Source: Spirochaetaceae bacterium (GTDB lineage: Bacteria > Spirochaetota > Spirochaetia > SZUA-6 > RPPD01). Taken from it: DNA of 7,374 nt. The stretch covers positions 1 to 7,374 of the forward strand of contig RPPD01000101.1 in the NCBI GenBank assembly GCA_003818675.1, written 5' to 3'. Position 1 is the first letter of the stretch, and every line of letters begins with the position of its first letter. The position numbers were made by a program, and so were the translations under genes. Below the pieces are notes generated by a model that saw only the letters and a list, made by a program, of their open reading frames with translations, was not told the origin of the DNA and made no database searches. Of this stretch, positions 1 to 6,485 are shown one piece after another.

Positions 1-1
1 C

Positions 2-2299
2 GCCCGTGTCTCAGAAATTGCATCCATGCTTTCCGACAAATTGCTTTTTTCCGAATACAACATTTCCAACAGGGCAGTCTGGGAAAAACTTGCCCTTAGC
101 GATGATGGCAGGAAAATAATCGCGACAGCCGTGACATATGAATCGGAACAACTCCCGCAACTCACATCAGACCTGTTTTTGGAATATTCACGCACTGGAA
201 ATCGTTCAAACTGGGACAGCGCAGTGAGCAAGGCACACAGATCTTTCCGCTACGCGGTTTTAGCAGAATGCATGGAGAACAAGGGAAACCATCTTGTACG
301 TATCGGGGCTGTAATCAATCTTTTCTGCTCTCTTCCCACATGGGTCAAATCCGCGCACGACAGCCGGCTTGTCAATTTCAACCGGTTGGTCACGGAAATC
401 GACCTCGACTCATCATCCCTTGCCTGGGAGTTCTCGATAGCAGACGCGTTTTTGGGCGACAAGCTTGATCAGGGCTTGAGGGATCGATTAAGGCAGAACA
501 TCACAGAACGCGTGCTTTTGCCGTATCTGCGTATGGCCGGCGGACAGCAGGCGGAAAACTCATGGCTGCGCGCCACCCATAACTGGAACGCGGTCTGTCA
601 CGCGGGCGTTATAGGTGCCGCTCTTACCCTTCTGCCTTCGAAAACCGAACGCGCAGCCGCCATCGCGGCAGTGGAAAAATACATGGCCTTCTACATCTCG
701 GGCTTTGCAGATGACGGCTACTGCACCGAGGGCGTGGGTTACTGGAATTACGGCTTTGGCCATTTTGTGCTGCTGTCCGAGGCTGTCAGGATCTCCACTG
801 GCAACAGGCTTGATTTGCTGGCTGGCGGCGACAGGTCAGCAGACCTTGACGCGGCCAAAATCAAAAGAATCGCCCAGTATGGCCTTGAAATTGAAATAGC
901 ACCCGGTGTCGCTCCGGCCTTTGCCGATACAGACATCAACACTGTTCCGGACCGCCTTGTTCAAATTTTCCTGGCCAGACGTTTTTCACTTCCAATCCAT
1001 CAAGCGGGCCTTGCAAGGACAGACAAAATGTCCGGCTCTTTACAGGAGGCTGTCTATTTCCTGCTCGAGGATTCCAGGCCTTCAGAGCCGCTTCCGGAAA
1101 CAATACCTTTTCCGCACAAGACATATTTTAACCGCCAGGGAATCATGGTACTGCGACATGTATCAAAAAGCAACATTCTGTTTGGAGCCGCGTTGAAGTC
1201 CGGGAACAACAATGAGCATCACAACCATAATGATGTGGGTTCATATACAGTTGTAACAGGATTTGATCCTGTCTTGGCAGACCCGGGCGCCGAGGTATAC
1301 ACAGCACGGACATTTTCAAGCAGTCGGTATGAAAGTCGCGTGCTTAGTTCCTGGGGGCATCCAGTCCCTGTTGTTGCGGGATGCCTGCAGGAAACAGGAC
1401 CTGCTGCAGCGGGCAAAGTCATCTCTGCGACAGGCAGCGGCCCGGAAGAGATATTTACAATTGACCTGACCTCATGCTATACAGTGCCATCCCTGCAGGC
1501 CCTGACAAGGGAGTGGAGATTTTCACGCAAGGATGACGGAGAACTGTCAGTCACAGACACAGTAAACTTTTCCAGACCTGAAAGGTTTGAAACCGCTGTC
1601 ATCGCATCCGGGGAAGTCAAGCGTCTCTCATCAGATACACTTCTTGTCCTGGGTACCAGCGGTGCCTTGACCGTGAGCGTAAACACCCATGGTATCCCGT
1701 CAAACATTCGTATTGAAACAATAAACGAGGATATGAGATCCAGGCATACACCTTATCGTATTGGCATAACACTTGACGGGCCTGTCACATCCGCTGTTGT
1801 CACTGTGACAATAAAACCCAGTTTCCCGCAGACAGACAGTCTTCTGCCCAACGGGGGGTTTGAACTGGGTGCCTGGAACTGGGCCATTCCCGCGGCAAGC
1901 ATGGGCAGGATTACAGGTGAAAAATCCTTTTCAGGTTCACAGGCACTTTTGGTAGAGGACTCAAGCACAACAACAGGGTCAAGCATTTCATCGTCCCGGA
2001 TTATTGTCTTGCCAAACAAACGTTATTCTCTTTCAGGCAGATTCATGGCTATTGCGGGGTCTGGATGCGGAATATATTTTAAATTTTATGATTCAGAAGG
2101 TAATCCTGTATCTGAGACCGAGATCCAGAAAAACATACTGCCGCAGGAAAAACCAGCAGGAAGTCAACTGTCCTGGGAATCTTTTTCCCTGGAGGCCGCA
2201 GCTCCTGAAAAAGCCCAATTCCTTGTAATCTGGATTCACAGTTACAACTCTGCCAAAACCAGCCTTTATCTTGATGATTTTGTACTGACAGTCAAATAA
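2..2299 (+). CDS. Heparinase II/III-family polysaccharide lyase with C-terminal carbohydrate-binding-like domain (5' partial)
   Basis: Probably cleaves an acidic polysaccharide (glycosaminoglycan- or alginate-like) by beta-elimination outside the cytoplasm. The frame stays open to the window edge, and the ATG at 26 has no ribosome-binding site, so the true start and any signal peptide lie upstream. Counting from that ATG, residues 1-300 look like the helical toroid of the family, with HNWNAVCHAG (185-194) and GYCTEGVGYWNYG (231-243). Residues 365-600 look like the beta-sheet domain, with the metal/catalytic-type HHNHNDVGSY (398-407) and ADPGAEVYT (418-426). From about 604 a separate domain starts with LLPNGGFELGAWNW and ends with LYLDDFVLTVK, typical of CBM4/9-type jelly-roll modules. 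The family call is firm; the substrate cannot be read from sequence. It converges on the small gene at 2375-2734. Confidence 0.88.
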   Translation, partial: ARVSEIASMLSDKLLFSEYNISNRAVWEKLALSDDGRKIIATAVTYESEQLPQLTSDLFLEYSRTGNRSNWDSAVSKAHRSFRYAVLAECMENKGNHLVRIGAVINLFCSLPTWVKSAHDSRLVNFNRLVTEIDLDSSSLAWEFSIADAFLGDKLDQGLRDRLRQNITERVLLPYLRMAGGQQAENSWLRATHNWNAVCHAGVIGAALTLLPSKTERAAAIAAVEKYMAFYISGFADDGYCTEGVGYWNYGFGHFVLLSEAVRISTGNRLDLLAGGDRSADLDAAKIKRIAQYGLEIEIAPGVAPAFADTDINTVPDRLVQIFLARRFSLPIHQAGLARTDKMSGSLQEAVYFLLEDSRPSEPLPETIPFPHKTYFNRQGIMVLRHVSKSNILFGAALKSGNNNEHHNHNDVGSYTVVTGFDPVLADPGAEVYTARTFSSSRYESRVLSSWGHPVPVVAGCLQETGPAAAGKVISATGSGPEEIFTIDLTSCYTVPSLQALTREWRFSRKDDGELSVTDTVNFSRPERFETAVIASGEVKRLSSDTLLVLGTSGALTVSVNTHGIPSNIRIETINEDMRSRHTPYRIGITLDGPVTSAVVTVTIKPSFPQTDSLLPNGGFELGAWNWAIPAASMGRITGEKSFSGSQALLVEDSSTTTGSSISSSRIIVLPNKRYSLSGRFMAIAGSGCGIYFKFYDSEGNPVSETEIQKNILPQEKPAGSQLSWESFSLEAAAPEKAQFLVIWIHSYNSAKTSLYLDDFVLTVK

Positions 2300-2302
2300 A
2301 AA

Positions 2303-2328
2303 GCCCCTTGTCCATGCGGGCAAGGGGC
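2303..2328 (-). terminator. Rho-independent terminator of the small exported-protein gene
   Basis: An inverted repeat with arms at 2303-2313 and 2318-2328 gives an 11-bp stem (one G-T wobble) and a four-base loop. Read on the minus strand the stem is followed at once by TTTTTATTT, a good U-tract, so it mainly ends the gene at 2375-2734, whose stop codon lies about 47 bases upstream. On the plus strand the stem follows the heparinase stop but has no T-run after it, so it can serve that gene only weakly. Confidence 0.85.
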
Positions 2329-2345
2329 CAGAAAAATCAATTATT

Positions 2346-2366
2346 GCCTGAAAACCAGGCTTCTTC
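2346..2366 (+). terminator. Possible weak terminator for the heparinase gene
   Basis: GCCTG (2346-2350) and CAGGC (2356-2360) form a 5-bp stem with loop AAAAC, followed on the plus strand by TTCTTC. The stem is short and the T-run is interrupted, so this is a tentative second stop signal for transcripts leaving the lyase gene. Confidence 0.3.
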
Positions 2367-2374
2367 AGATTTGA

Positions 2375-2734
2375 CTATTTCACGTCGTCATAATCTTCCA
2401 TAGTCACAGTAATTTCATCTGTATTATTGACGTCCACTTCCCAAATAAAATAGTCGCCTTCATTTGTGTCAGTAAAAGTTATATCATAAAGGCCCTTTTT
2501 CTCAAAAATTTCCTTGTTGACATAACAGCTCTCTCCATCATCAAGGACAACCGCACCAAACTGGTTGGTGAAATCCCAATCGTCCTGATCTGACGGGCTT
2601 ATTAGCATCTCATAGAAAACATTTCCGGTCTCATTGTTGATTTTCAACACATCCGGCATGGGGCTCTCACTCGCGATGCTCATGGCAAACACTGTTGATA
2701 GGCACAAAACCGCTGTCAAAAGAATCTTGCGCAT
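2375..2734 (-). CDS. Small secreted acidic protein of unknown function
   Basis: This 119-residue protein has a classical signal peptide: MRKILL, a hydrophobic core to about residue 18, and a likely cleavage site after SIA (19-21). The mature part of about 98 residues is strongly acidic, ends in EDYDDVK, and looks all-beta, with alternating hydrophobic strands such as VFYEMLIS, YDITFTDT and YFIWEVDV. The pattern INN-TG...ISPS....W......L..GES...YDI.F.D is shared, as I recall it, by small exported proteins of spirochaetes and other bacteria with no assigned function. The start is set by AGAGGAG (2741-2747), six bases before the ATG. It has its own predicted promoter and terminator, so it is probably a single-gene unit, divergent from the HAD gene. 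A periplasmic location is likely; ligand or partner is unknown. Confidence 0.85.
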   Translation of the reverse strand: MRKILLTAVLCLSTVFAMSIASESPMPDVLKINNETGNVFYEMLISPSDQDDWDFTNQFGAVVLDDGESCYVNKEIFEKKGLYDITFTDTNEGDYFIWEVDVNNTDEITVTMEDYDDVK

Positions 2735-2769
2735 TTCCTGCTCCTCTAATAAAAAATCTCGTGCGAAAT

Positions 2770-2803
2770 CTTCCGGTCATCTGCCCGGAAGGATTAACCT
2801 TCC
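2770..2803 (-). promoter_or_regulatory. Two overlapping, mutually exclusive hairpins in the leader of the small exported-protein gene
   Basis: Read on the minus strand, GGAAGG (2803-2798) can pair with CCTTCC (2792-2787) across a 5-base loop. CTTCCGG (2791-2785) can instead pair with CCGGAAG (2776-2770) across an 8-base loop. The two stems share bases 2787-2791, so only one can form at a time. They lie within the roughly 100-base leader expected from the promoter at 2845-2874; a run of six T (2756-2751) and then the ribosome-binding site follow. The pairing is plain in sequence; a regulatory role is unproven. Confidence 0.4.
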
Positions 2804-2844
2804 CACATCGCCCGCCTCCCAAACTGGACGCAAAACGACTATAA

Positions 2845-2874
2845 TAATATAGTGCAGAACATGCTGATTTACCA
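2845..2874 (-). promoter_or_regulatory. Likely sigma-70-type promoter of the small exported-protein gene
   Basis: On the minus strand TTGGTA (2874-2869) and TATATT (2850-2845) are separated by 18 bases. They match the -35 consensus at four of six bases and the -10 consensus at five of six. Transcription would start near 2838, leaving a leader of about 100 bases. The -10 overlaps a dyad of ACTATA (2837-2842) and TATAGT (2847-2852), a possible operator or simply AT-rich promoter sequence. Confidence 0.5.
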
Positions 2875-2919
2875 ATATATTTTAAAGAATTTTGAGTTAG
2901 TGGAAATTTTGCACAATCG

Positions 2920-2948
2920 TTGACTTCATCTCCTTAATTCTGTAGCTT
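2920..2948 (+). promoter_or_regulatory. Possible weak promoter of the HAD-family gene
   Basis: TTGACT (2920-2925) is a good -35 match, followed after 17 bases by TAGCTT (2943-2948), a poor -10. Its position, about 50 bases before the ATG, is suitable. The AT-rich stretch 2864-2912 upstream could help, but no better -10 was seen. Confidence 0.28.
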
Positions 2949-2994
2949 CAAGTTTTTCCAGCATCCTGCACCCTTCAAATTGAAAGGAAACCGC

Positions 2995-3684
2995 ATGAAC
3001 AAGCAGCCAGACCGGATCAAGGCGGTCATTTTTGACATGGACGGGCTCATTTTTGATACTGAACGCATCTCCATTCCAGCCTGGCAAAAGGCTGGCAGGA
3101 AACATGGATATGAAATCACCACCCCGCACATAATTCAGACCATCGGTTTTGACCTTAAAGGCACTGAAGAGGTGCTTAAGCACCATTATGGTGAGGATTT
3201 CCCATTTGCGCAAATACGTGCATTGAAAATTGAATACATTAAGGAAGGTTTCATTAATGACGCCCCGCCCCTGAAAAAGGGTGTGTGCGAGCTTTTATCC
3301 TGGCTTTCAAACAGGGAAATTCCGATTGCACTCGGGACCTCTTCAGAGCGCAAGAGGGTTCTGGAATACCTGCAGTCAGCAGGAATCCTGTGTTTTTTCC
3401 AGACAGTTGTCTGCGGAGATGAGGTGACACACGGGAAACCCGCACCGGATATTTTCCTTGAGGCAGCCAAAAAACTTGGCATTCCAGCCAATAATTGTCT
3501 GGTGCTGGAGGATTCGGAGAATGGAATCCGGGCTGCCCAGACAGCGGGTATGATGCCAATACTCGTACCGGACATACGTGAAGTCCCGACAGAAGTCCAG
3601 GCACTTGCGAAAAAGGTTTTTTCTTCCCTGACTGAGGTCATCGATTTTCTGGGAAATATCCTGAATTTAGAGACTGTACAATAA
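2995..3684 (+). CDS. HAD-superfamily subfamily IA hydrolase, beta-phosphoglucomutase/phosphatase-like
   Basis: This 229-residue cytosolic enzyme carries all four HAD motifs. Motif I is FDMDG, with nucleophile D14 and acid/base D16. Motif II is GTSS (T115/S116), motif III HGKPAPD (K148), and motif IV LEDSENG (E172, D173). Residues 18-88 form the helical cap typical of beta-phosphoglucomutase-like proteins and small sugar-phosphate phosphatases. Length is normal for this group. The exact substrate is not evident; it could be a phosphosugar phosphatase, a beta-phosphoglucomutase or a house-cleaning enzyme. An in-frame TTG at 2980 exists, but the ATG at 2995 is preceded by AAAGGA (2983-2988) at six bases, so it is the better start. 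The gene stands alone on the plus strand and ends 18 bases from the stop of the convergent cyclase gene, with no clear terminator between them. Confidence 0.87.
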   Translation: MNKQPDRIKAVIFDMDGLIFDTERISIPAWQKAGRKHGYEITTPHIIQTIGFDLKGTEEVLKHHYGEDFPFAQIRALKIEYIKEGFINDAPPLKKGVCELLSWLSNREIPIALGTSSERKRVLEYLQSAGILCFFQTVVCGDEVTHGKPAPDIFLEAAKKLGIPANNCLVLEDSENGIRAAQTAGMMPILVPDIREVPTEVQALAKKVFSSLTEVIDFLGNILNLETVQ

Positions 3685-3702
3685 GTCCCCGGGAAAGTCT
3701 CA

Positions 3703-4779
3703 TTAATATTTTATCGGGAGCCGCATCCTGTATAGAACCGTACCCTCATAGGTTCCCGTTTCTTTGAATCCCTCCCTTACAGACTGAGTACTTCTGGCAT
3801 ACAGGTCCTGCGTGATGTACATATTTCCCGGTTTTGCATATTTCTGCCCTATGTGTGAAAGCGAATTGACCGCATCGGATATGATCCTGCCTGTTTTTCC
3901 GCGTTCACGATAGACGGTGCTCCCGGGATACAGGACAATCCTGTACGAAAGAAGCAGCTTCTGACCGGATTGCTCCACGCTGACGAGCCTTCGGGAGAGC
4001 ATAAGTCTCATGCAAGGTATTATCACGTTCTCTGGTTTTCCACCGTAGGGAAAAAGAACAATGCCGCCGAAATCATTCCAGATCCAGAGTCGTCCCTTGC
4101 CAGGCGATGTGTACTGTTCAACAACCTTCTGGAATATGGCGAGAAGCCTCTCTACCGCGGCTTCATGCACGCGCTGTCCGAGGTTCCTGTAACCATCAAG
4201 CTCGATATACATCATGGTGAAAACGTACTCCCTGTCGGACTGAAGTGAAGCCCAGTCAGACAGAGCCGGGATCGCAGGCTGCCTTGCACCCCTTTTGCCG
4301 GATTTACCGGCCTTCATTGCATTTTGCAAAGCGGCAGCCTTCTTGCGGCCCGTGTATAAACCTGCCTTTGCCGGAACTGTCCCCTCAAATCCTTTCCATG
4401 CTATGACAGAAAACAGGCGGGATTCCCTGACTGGAGTCTTGCACAACTTGGGTCCCAGATAGTCCCCGGCTCCAGCGCTAAACAGGGCGCCAATATCAAC
4501 AACAATGCCTTTGGCATCTATAACCCCGACTATCACAGTCCTCTTTGAAGCCACAGCGGTAATTGCAGATTGCAGCTTTTTCTCCGTGAACGAGGCGGCG
4601 TCAATATACCAGAGCTCGGCAGAATCCGCCATGGCAAGCCTTTTTTTGATCCCAATTGAAAATCCGCTTGATGAAACCCCGCTTACAGAAGCCTGGGAGA
4701 CATTCCAGGCGCAGGAACCTTCCACTCTCTTGAATAATTTTACGATATTTCTGTTATTGGAAAAAATCACCAGATCCAT
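3703..4779 (-). CDS. Divergent class III nucleotidyl cyclase-like protein with N-terminal receiver-like domain (second of pair)
   Basis: This 358-residue protein has no signal peptide or membrane segment. Residues 1-120 resemble a degenerate response-regulator receiver: LVIFSNN at the first strand, ELWYIDAAS with D60 near the usual phospho-acceptor place, and SAGAGDYLG (101-109), like the GA-DYL of receivers. A Lys/Arg/Ala-rich linker (about 136-170) follows. Residues 186-358 look like a cyclase homology domain. YIELDGYRNL (191-200) puts E193 where the first metal Asp normally sits. WIWNDFGG (232-239) keeps the second, D236. DAVNSLSH (302-309) keeps the transition-state Asn (N305) but has H309 where Arg is usual. 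The ATG abuts the upstream cyclase stop (TGA-ATG), with GGAG inside that gene as ribosome-binding site, so translation is probably coupled. It may be the partner subunit of the upstream cyclase rather than an enzyme alone. The domain call is moderately sure; activity is inferred. Confidence 0.72.
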   Translation of the reverse strand: MDLVIFSNNRNIVKLFKRVEGSCAWNVSQASVSGVSSSGFSIGIKKRLAMADSAELWYIDAASFTEKKLQSAITAVASKRTVIVGVIDAKGIVVDIGALFSAGAGDYLGPKLCKTPVRESRLFSVIAWKGFEGTVPAKAGLYTGRKKAAALQNAMKAGKSGKRGARQPAIPALSDWASLQSDREYVFTMMYIELDGYRNLGQRVHEAAVERLLAIFQKVVEQYTSPGKGRLWIWNDFGGIVLFPYGGKPENVIIPCMRLMLSRRLVSVEQSGQKLLLSYRIVLYPGSTVYRERGKTGRIISDAVNSLSHIGQKYAKPGNMYITQDLYARSTQSVREGFKETGTYEGTVLYRMRLPIKY

Positions 4780-5703
4780 TCATGACTCCAGACATAGATT
4801 GTAATGATACAGATTGTGTATGTATTTTTCCCTGCCCAGCGCAAACATGTCAGAGATGCGCTTGTCGAGGCAGACATGGACTTTGCTTGTGATTGTAATG
4901 GAATCCAGGCCCGTGTATTTGGCTTCTATATCCCCGATCTCCTTGATGACATCATTCTTTTTCAGGGATTCTGTATTGGAATTGTAGATACAGCGGCCTG
5001 AGTGTATGGCAAATCTGACTGAAAGCGGTTTGGATAAAATACATGAAACCTTGTTGTAGAGAAAAAGCTCGTGGAGCACGTCCACCGCGCATGTAGTTGC
5101 CTGCATGTCCTTGCGCGAGAAACAGAAAGCGGCAAGTCCTCCATCCCCCTGGAAGTTCCACATCCTTCCGTTCCGTCTGGCAAGCGAGGCATTCACCACG
5201 CGAAAGAGATCCTGGTATGTCTTCTCCACCTTCTGGCGAGGATTGCTCCTGACAAGCCTGGTATTGCCTGCAATGTCAAAGCGGAGGAATGTCATGTCGT
5301 AATCCATTCCCTCGCGCAGGACACCCCAGTTGGGACTTGTGCGGACCGAGGAATCCTCAATGAACATTCCGTTTTCCCTGTCATAGATATATCCCGCAGA
5401 TCCAATCCCGTGTATTAGATGGGAAAGATAGGCAATGGGATATTTCCTCCCCCGAAAACCCGTGTCCTGGGCGCGCACAAGCAGTTGTACAAACTGCGGA
5501 AAAAGCTCTCCGGCACAGATATCATCAATTATTTGTTTTGCTGCATTAGCCGTTGGAATTGAGATGCTCTCGCGGGAGCCAAAACGCTTGTGTAGATCAT
5601 AGTCAGGGATGAGTTCCTGGGCAAGCTGCACCATCAGTTTGACTGCCATGGATTCGCAGAGTGCCCTGACAGCCATGCTGCGCAAATGTGTTTTTATCAC
5701 CAT
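4780..5703 (-). CDS. Class III adenylate/guanylate cyclase-family protein (first of pair)
   Basis: This 307-residue cytosolic protein would make cAMP or cGMP from ATP or GTP if active. Residues 1-135 are a mainly helical domain (ELIPDYDLHKR, SIPTANAAKQIIDDI) that I recall with spirochaetal cyclases but cannot name. Residues 137-307 form the catalytic domain. FLRFDIAGNTRLV (139-151) has the first metal Asp, D143. GRMWNFQGDGGLAAF (179-193) has the second, D187. SVRFAIHSGRCIY (228-240) matches the usual GIHSG strand, and DSITITSKV (267-275) the late strand. The Asn-x-x-x-Arg transition-state motif is not recognisable around 250-260, so the protein is probably incomplete by itself. The ATG lies 29 bases after the beta-lactamase stop with only a weak GGCGGGG ribosome-binding site, and its stop touches the next cyclase ATG. 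All three genes are likely one operon. Confidence 0.84.
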   Translation of the reverse strand: MVIKTHLRSMAVRALCESMAVKLMVQLAQELIPDYDLHKRFGSRESISIPTANAAKQIIDDICAGELFPQFVQLLVRAQDTGFRGRKYPIAYLSHLIHGIGSAGYIYDRENGMFIEDSSVRTSPNWGVLREGMDYDMTFLRFDIAGNTRLVRSNPRQKVEKTYQDLFRVVNASLARRNGRMWNFQGDGGLAAFCFSRKDMQATTCAVDVLHELFLYNKVSCILSKPLSVRFAIHSGRCIYNSNTESLKKNDVIKEIGDIEAKYTGLDSITITSKVHVCLDKRISDMFALGREKYIHNLYHYNLCLES

Positions 5704-5732
5704 GATTGCCCCGCCATTCCCTTTGCTGCCCC

Positions 5733-6473
5733 CTATCGCCGGTTTTCCAGAAGCTTGAGCGTATGATCAAGAAGTTCAAGGCCTCCGGGTTCGCCGTGAC
5801 CGGGAACCACGATCAGTGTATCAGGACATTTTTTCTTCATGTCCATGAGAGTCTGCGGCCATGCTGCGAGATTTGCCTCTTCTGTGTTTCCAAGCGAGGT
5901 GTTGGAGAGCGCCTTGACCAAACACCCGCCGAAGAGAATCTTTGCTTCAGGGATATATGCACACAAGCCATATTCCGTGTGCCCGGGTCCGGGATACCAA
6001 AATTCAACCGAAACACCAGCTGAATTGCGGCGGCGCATGTTTAAAATCCCGGTTTCCGGCACGGGCAATCTTTTCTCCTTGCATATCTTGACTGTCTCTG
6101 AATAGGCGAATGATTTATAACCATTCGCTATCAAATACCGCAAACCTCCAAGGTTGTCATCATGGTGGTGGGTGACAACCACCTCCTTCATGACAATAAT
6201 CCCCTGCGCTTCAATCCATTTACACAACTGTTCTGTCAGAGCGTCATTCCATGGCGTGTCAATAATTATCACCTGGGGTCCTGCCAGTATTACAAGTCCG
6301 TTTGCGCCAACACGGCCGTATCCCGGCAGATCCGCATACGATACGTGCATCCAGACATTCTGATGCAGTTTCCGGACCTCCAGGTCCGGGCCAAGACGGA
6401 CAACAGTATTCTGCTGCGCGCAAAGCGGCAGTATAAAGCAGACAAACGTCATGCAGGCAAAAAAGTATTTCAT
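5733..6473 (-). CDS. Subclass B1 metallo-beta-lactamase, exported
   Basis: A 246-residue zinc hydrolase predicted to open beta-lactam rings in the periplasm. Residues 1 to about 19 are a signal peptide (MKYFFACMTFVCFILPLCA); C18 might instead make it a lipoprotein, but LPLC is a poor lipobox. The B1 features are complete: IDTPW (71-75); THHHDDNLGG (101-110) with ligands H102, H104 and D106; GPGHTE with H165; GGCLVK (182-187) with ligand C184 and substrate-binding K187; LGN with N196 at the B1 N233 place; PGHGE with H226. His at the first position excludes B2, and Cys184 excludes B3 and glyoxalase-type enzymes. The frame is open back to 6575, but the signal peptide and GGAGG (6482-6478) point to the ATG at 6473. 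It heads the operon with the two cyclases and diverges from the aldo/keto reductase. A B1 enzyme (SPS-1) is known from a spirochaete, Sediminispirochaeta. Which drugs it attacks, if any, cannot be read from sequence. Confidence 0.9.
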   Translation of the reverse strand: MKYFFACMTFVCFILPLCAQQNTVVRLGPDLEVRKLHQNVWMHVSYADLPGYGRVGANGLVILAGPQVIIIDTPWNDALTEQLCKWIEAQGIIVMKEVVVTHHHDDNLGGLRYLIANGYKSFAYSETVKICKEKRLPVPETGILNMRRRNSAGVSVEFWYPGPGHTEYGLCAYIPEAKILFGGCLVKALSNTSLGNTEEANLAAWPQTLMDMKKKCPDTLIVVPGHGEPGGLELLDHTLKLLENRR

Positions 6474-6485
6474 GGAACCTCCATG
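6471..6485 (-). promoter_or_regulatory. Inverted repeat covering the ribosome-binding site and start codon of the beta-lactamase
   Basis: On the minus strand CATGGA (6485-6480) and TCCATG (6476-6471) are perfect complements around a three-base loop. The 3' arm contains the start codon and the 5' arm contains GGA of the ribosome-binding site GGAGG (6482-6478), so folding would hide both. Six pairs with a tight loop is modest stability; the effect on translation is inferred. Confidence 0.45.

Noticed and set aside
26..28. ATG at 26 as the start of the heparinase gene
   Set aside because: No ribosome-binding site precedes it, the frame is open to the window edge, and an exported lyase would be expected to begin with a signal peptide.
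2837..2852. TATAAT at 2839-2844 as a plus-strand -10 for the HAD gene
   Set aside because: No -35-like sequence lies 16-18 bases upstream and it would give a leader of about 150 bases; the dyad there is better explained by the minus-strand promoter.
2980..2994. TTG start for the HAD gene at 2980
   Set aside because: The ATG at 2995 has AAAGGA at six bases; the TTG has no such site and the added residues KGNR are not part of the fold.
3186..3641. 151-codon open frame on the minus strand inside the HAD gene
   Set aside because: It lies fully opposite a gene with four intact catalytic motifs; its composition (Ser/Arg/Pro-rich) is that of an antisense shadow and it matches nothing I know.
4060..4090. 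NDFGG in the second cyclase read as a degenerate GGDEF diguanylate cyclase motif
   Set aside because: The surrounding order (IELDGY, then WNDFGG, then VNSLSH) follows class III nucleotidyl cyclases, and no GGDEF, RxxD or related pattern is present.
5480..5500. CAGTT-gtaca-AACTG inverted repeat within the first cyclase gene
   Set aside because: A short perfect repeat inside coding sequence, far from any start, is expected by chance and has no terminator or operator features.
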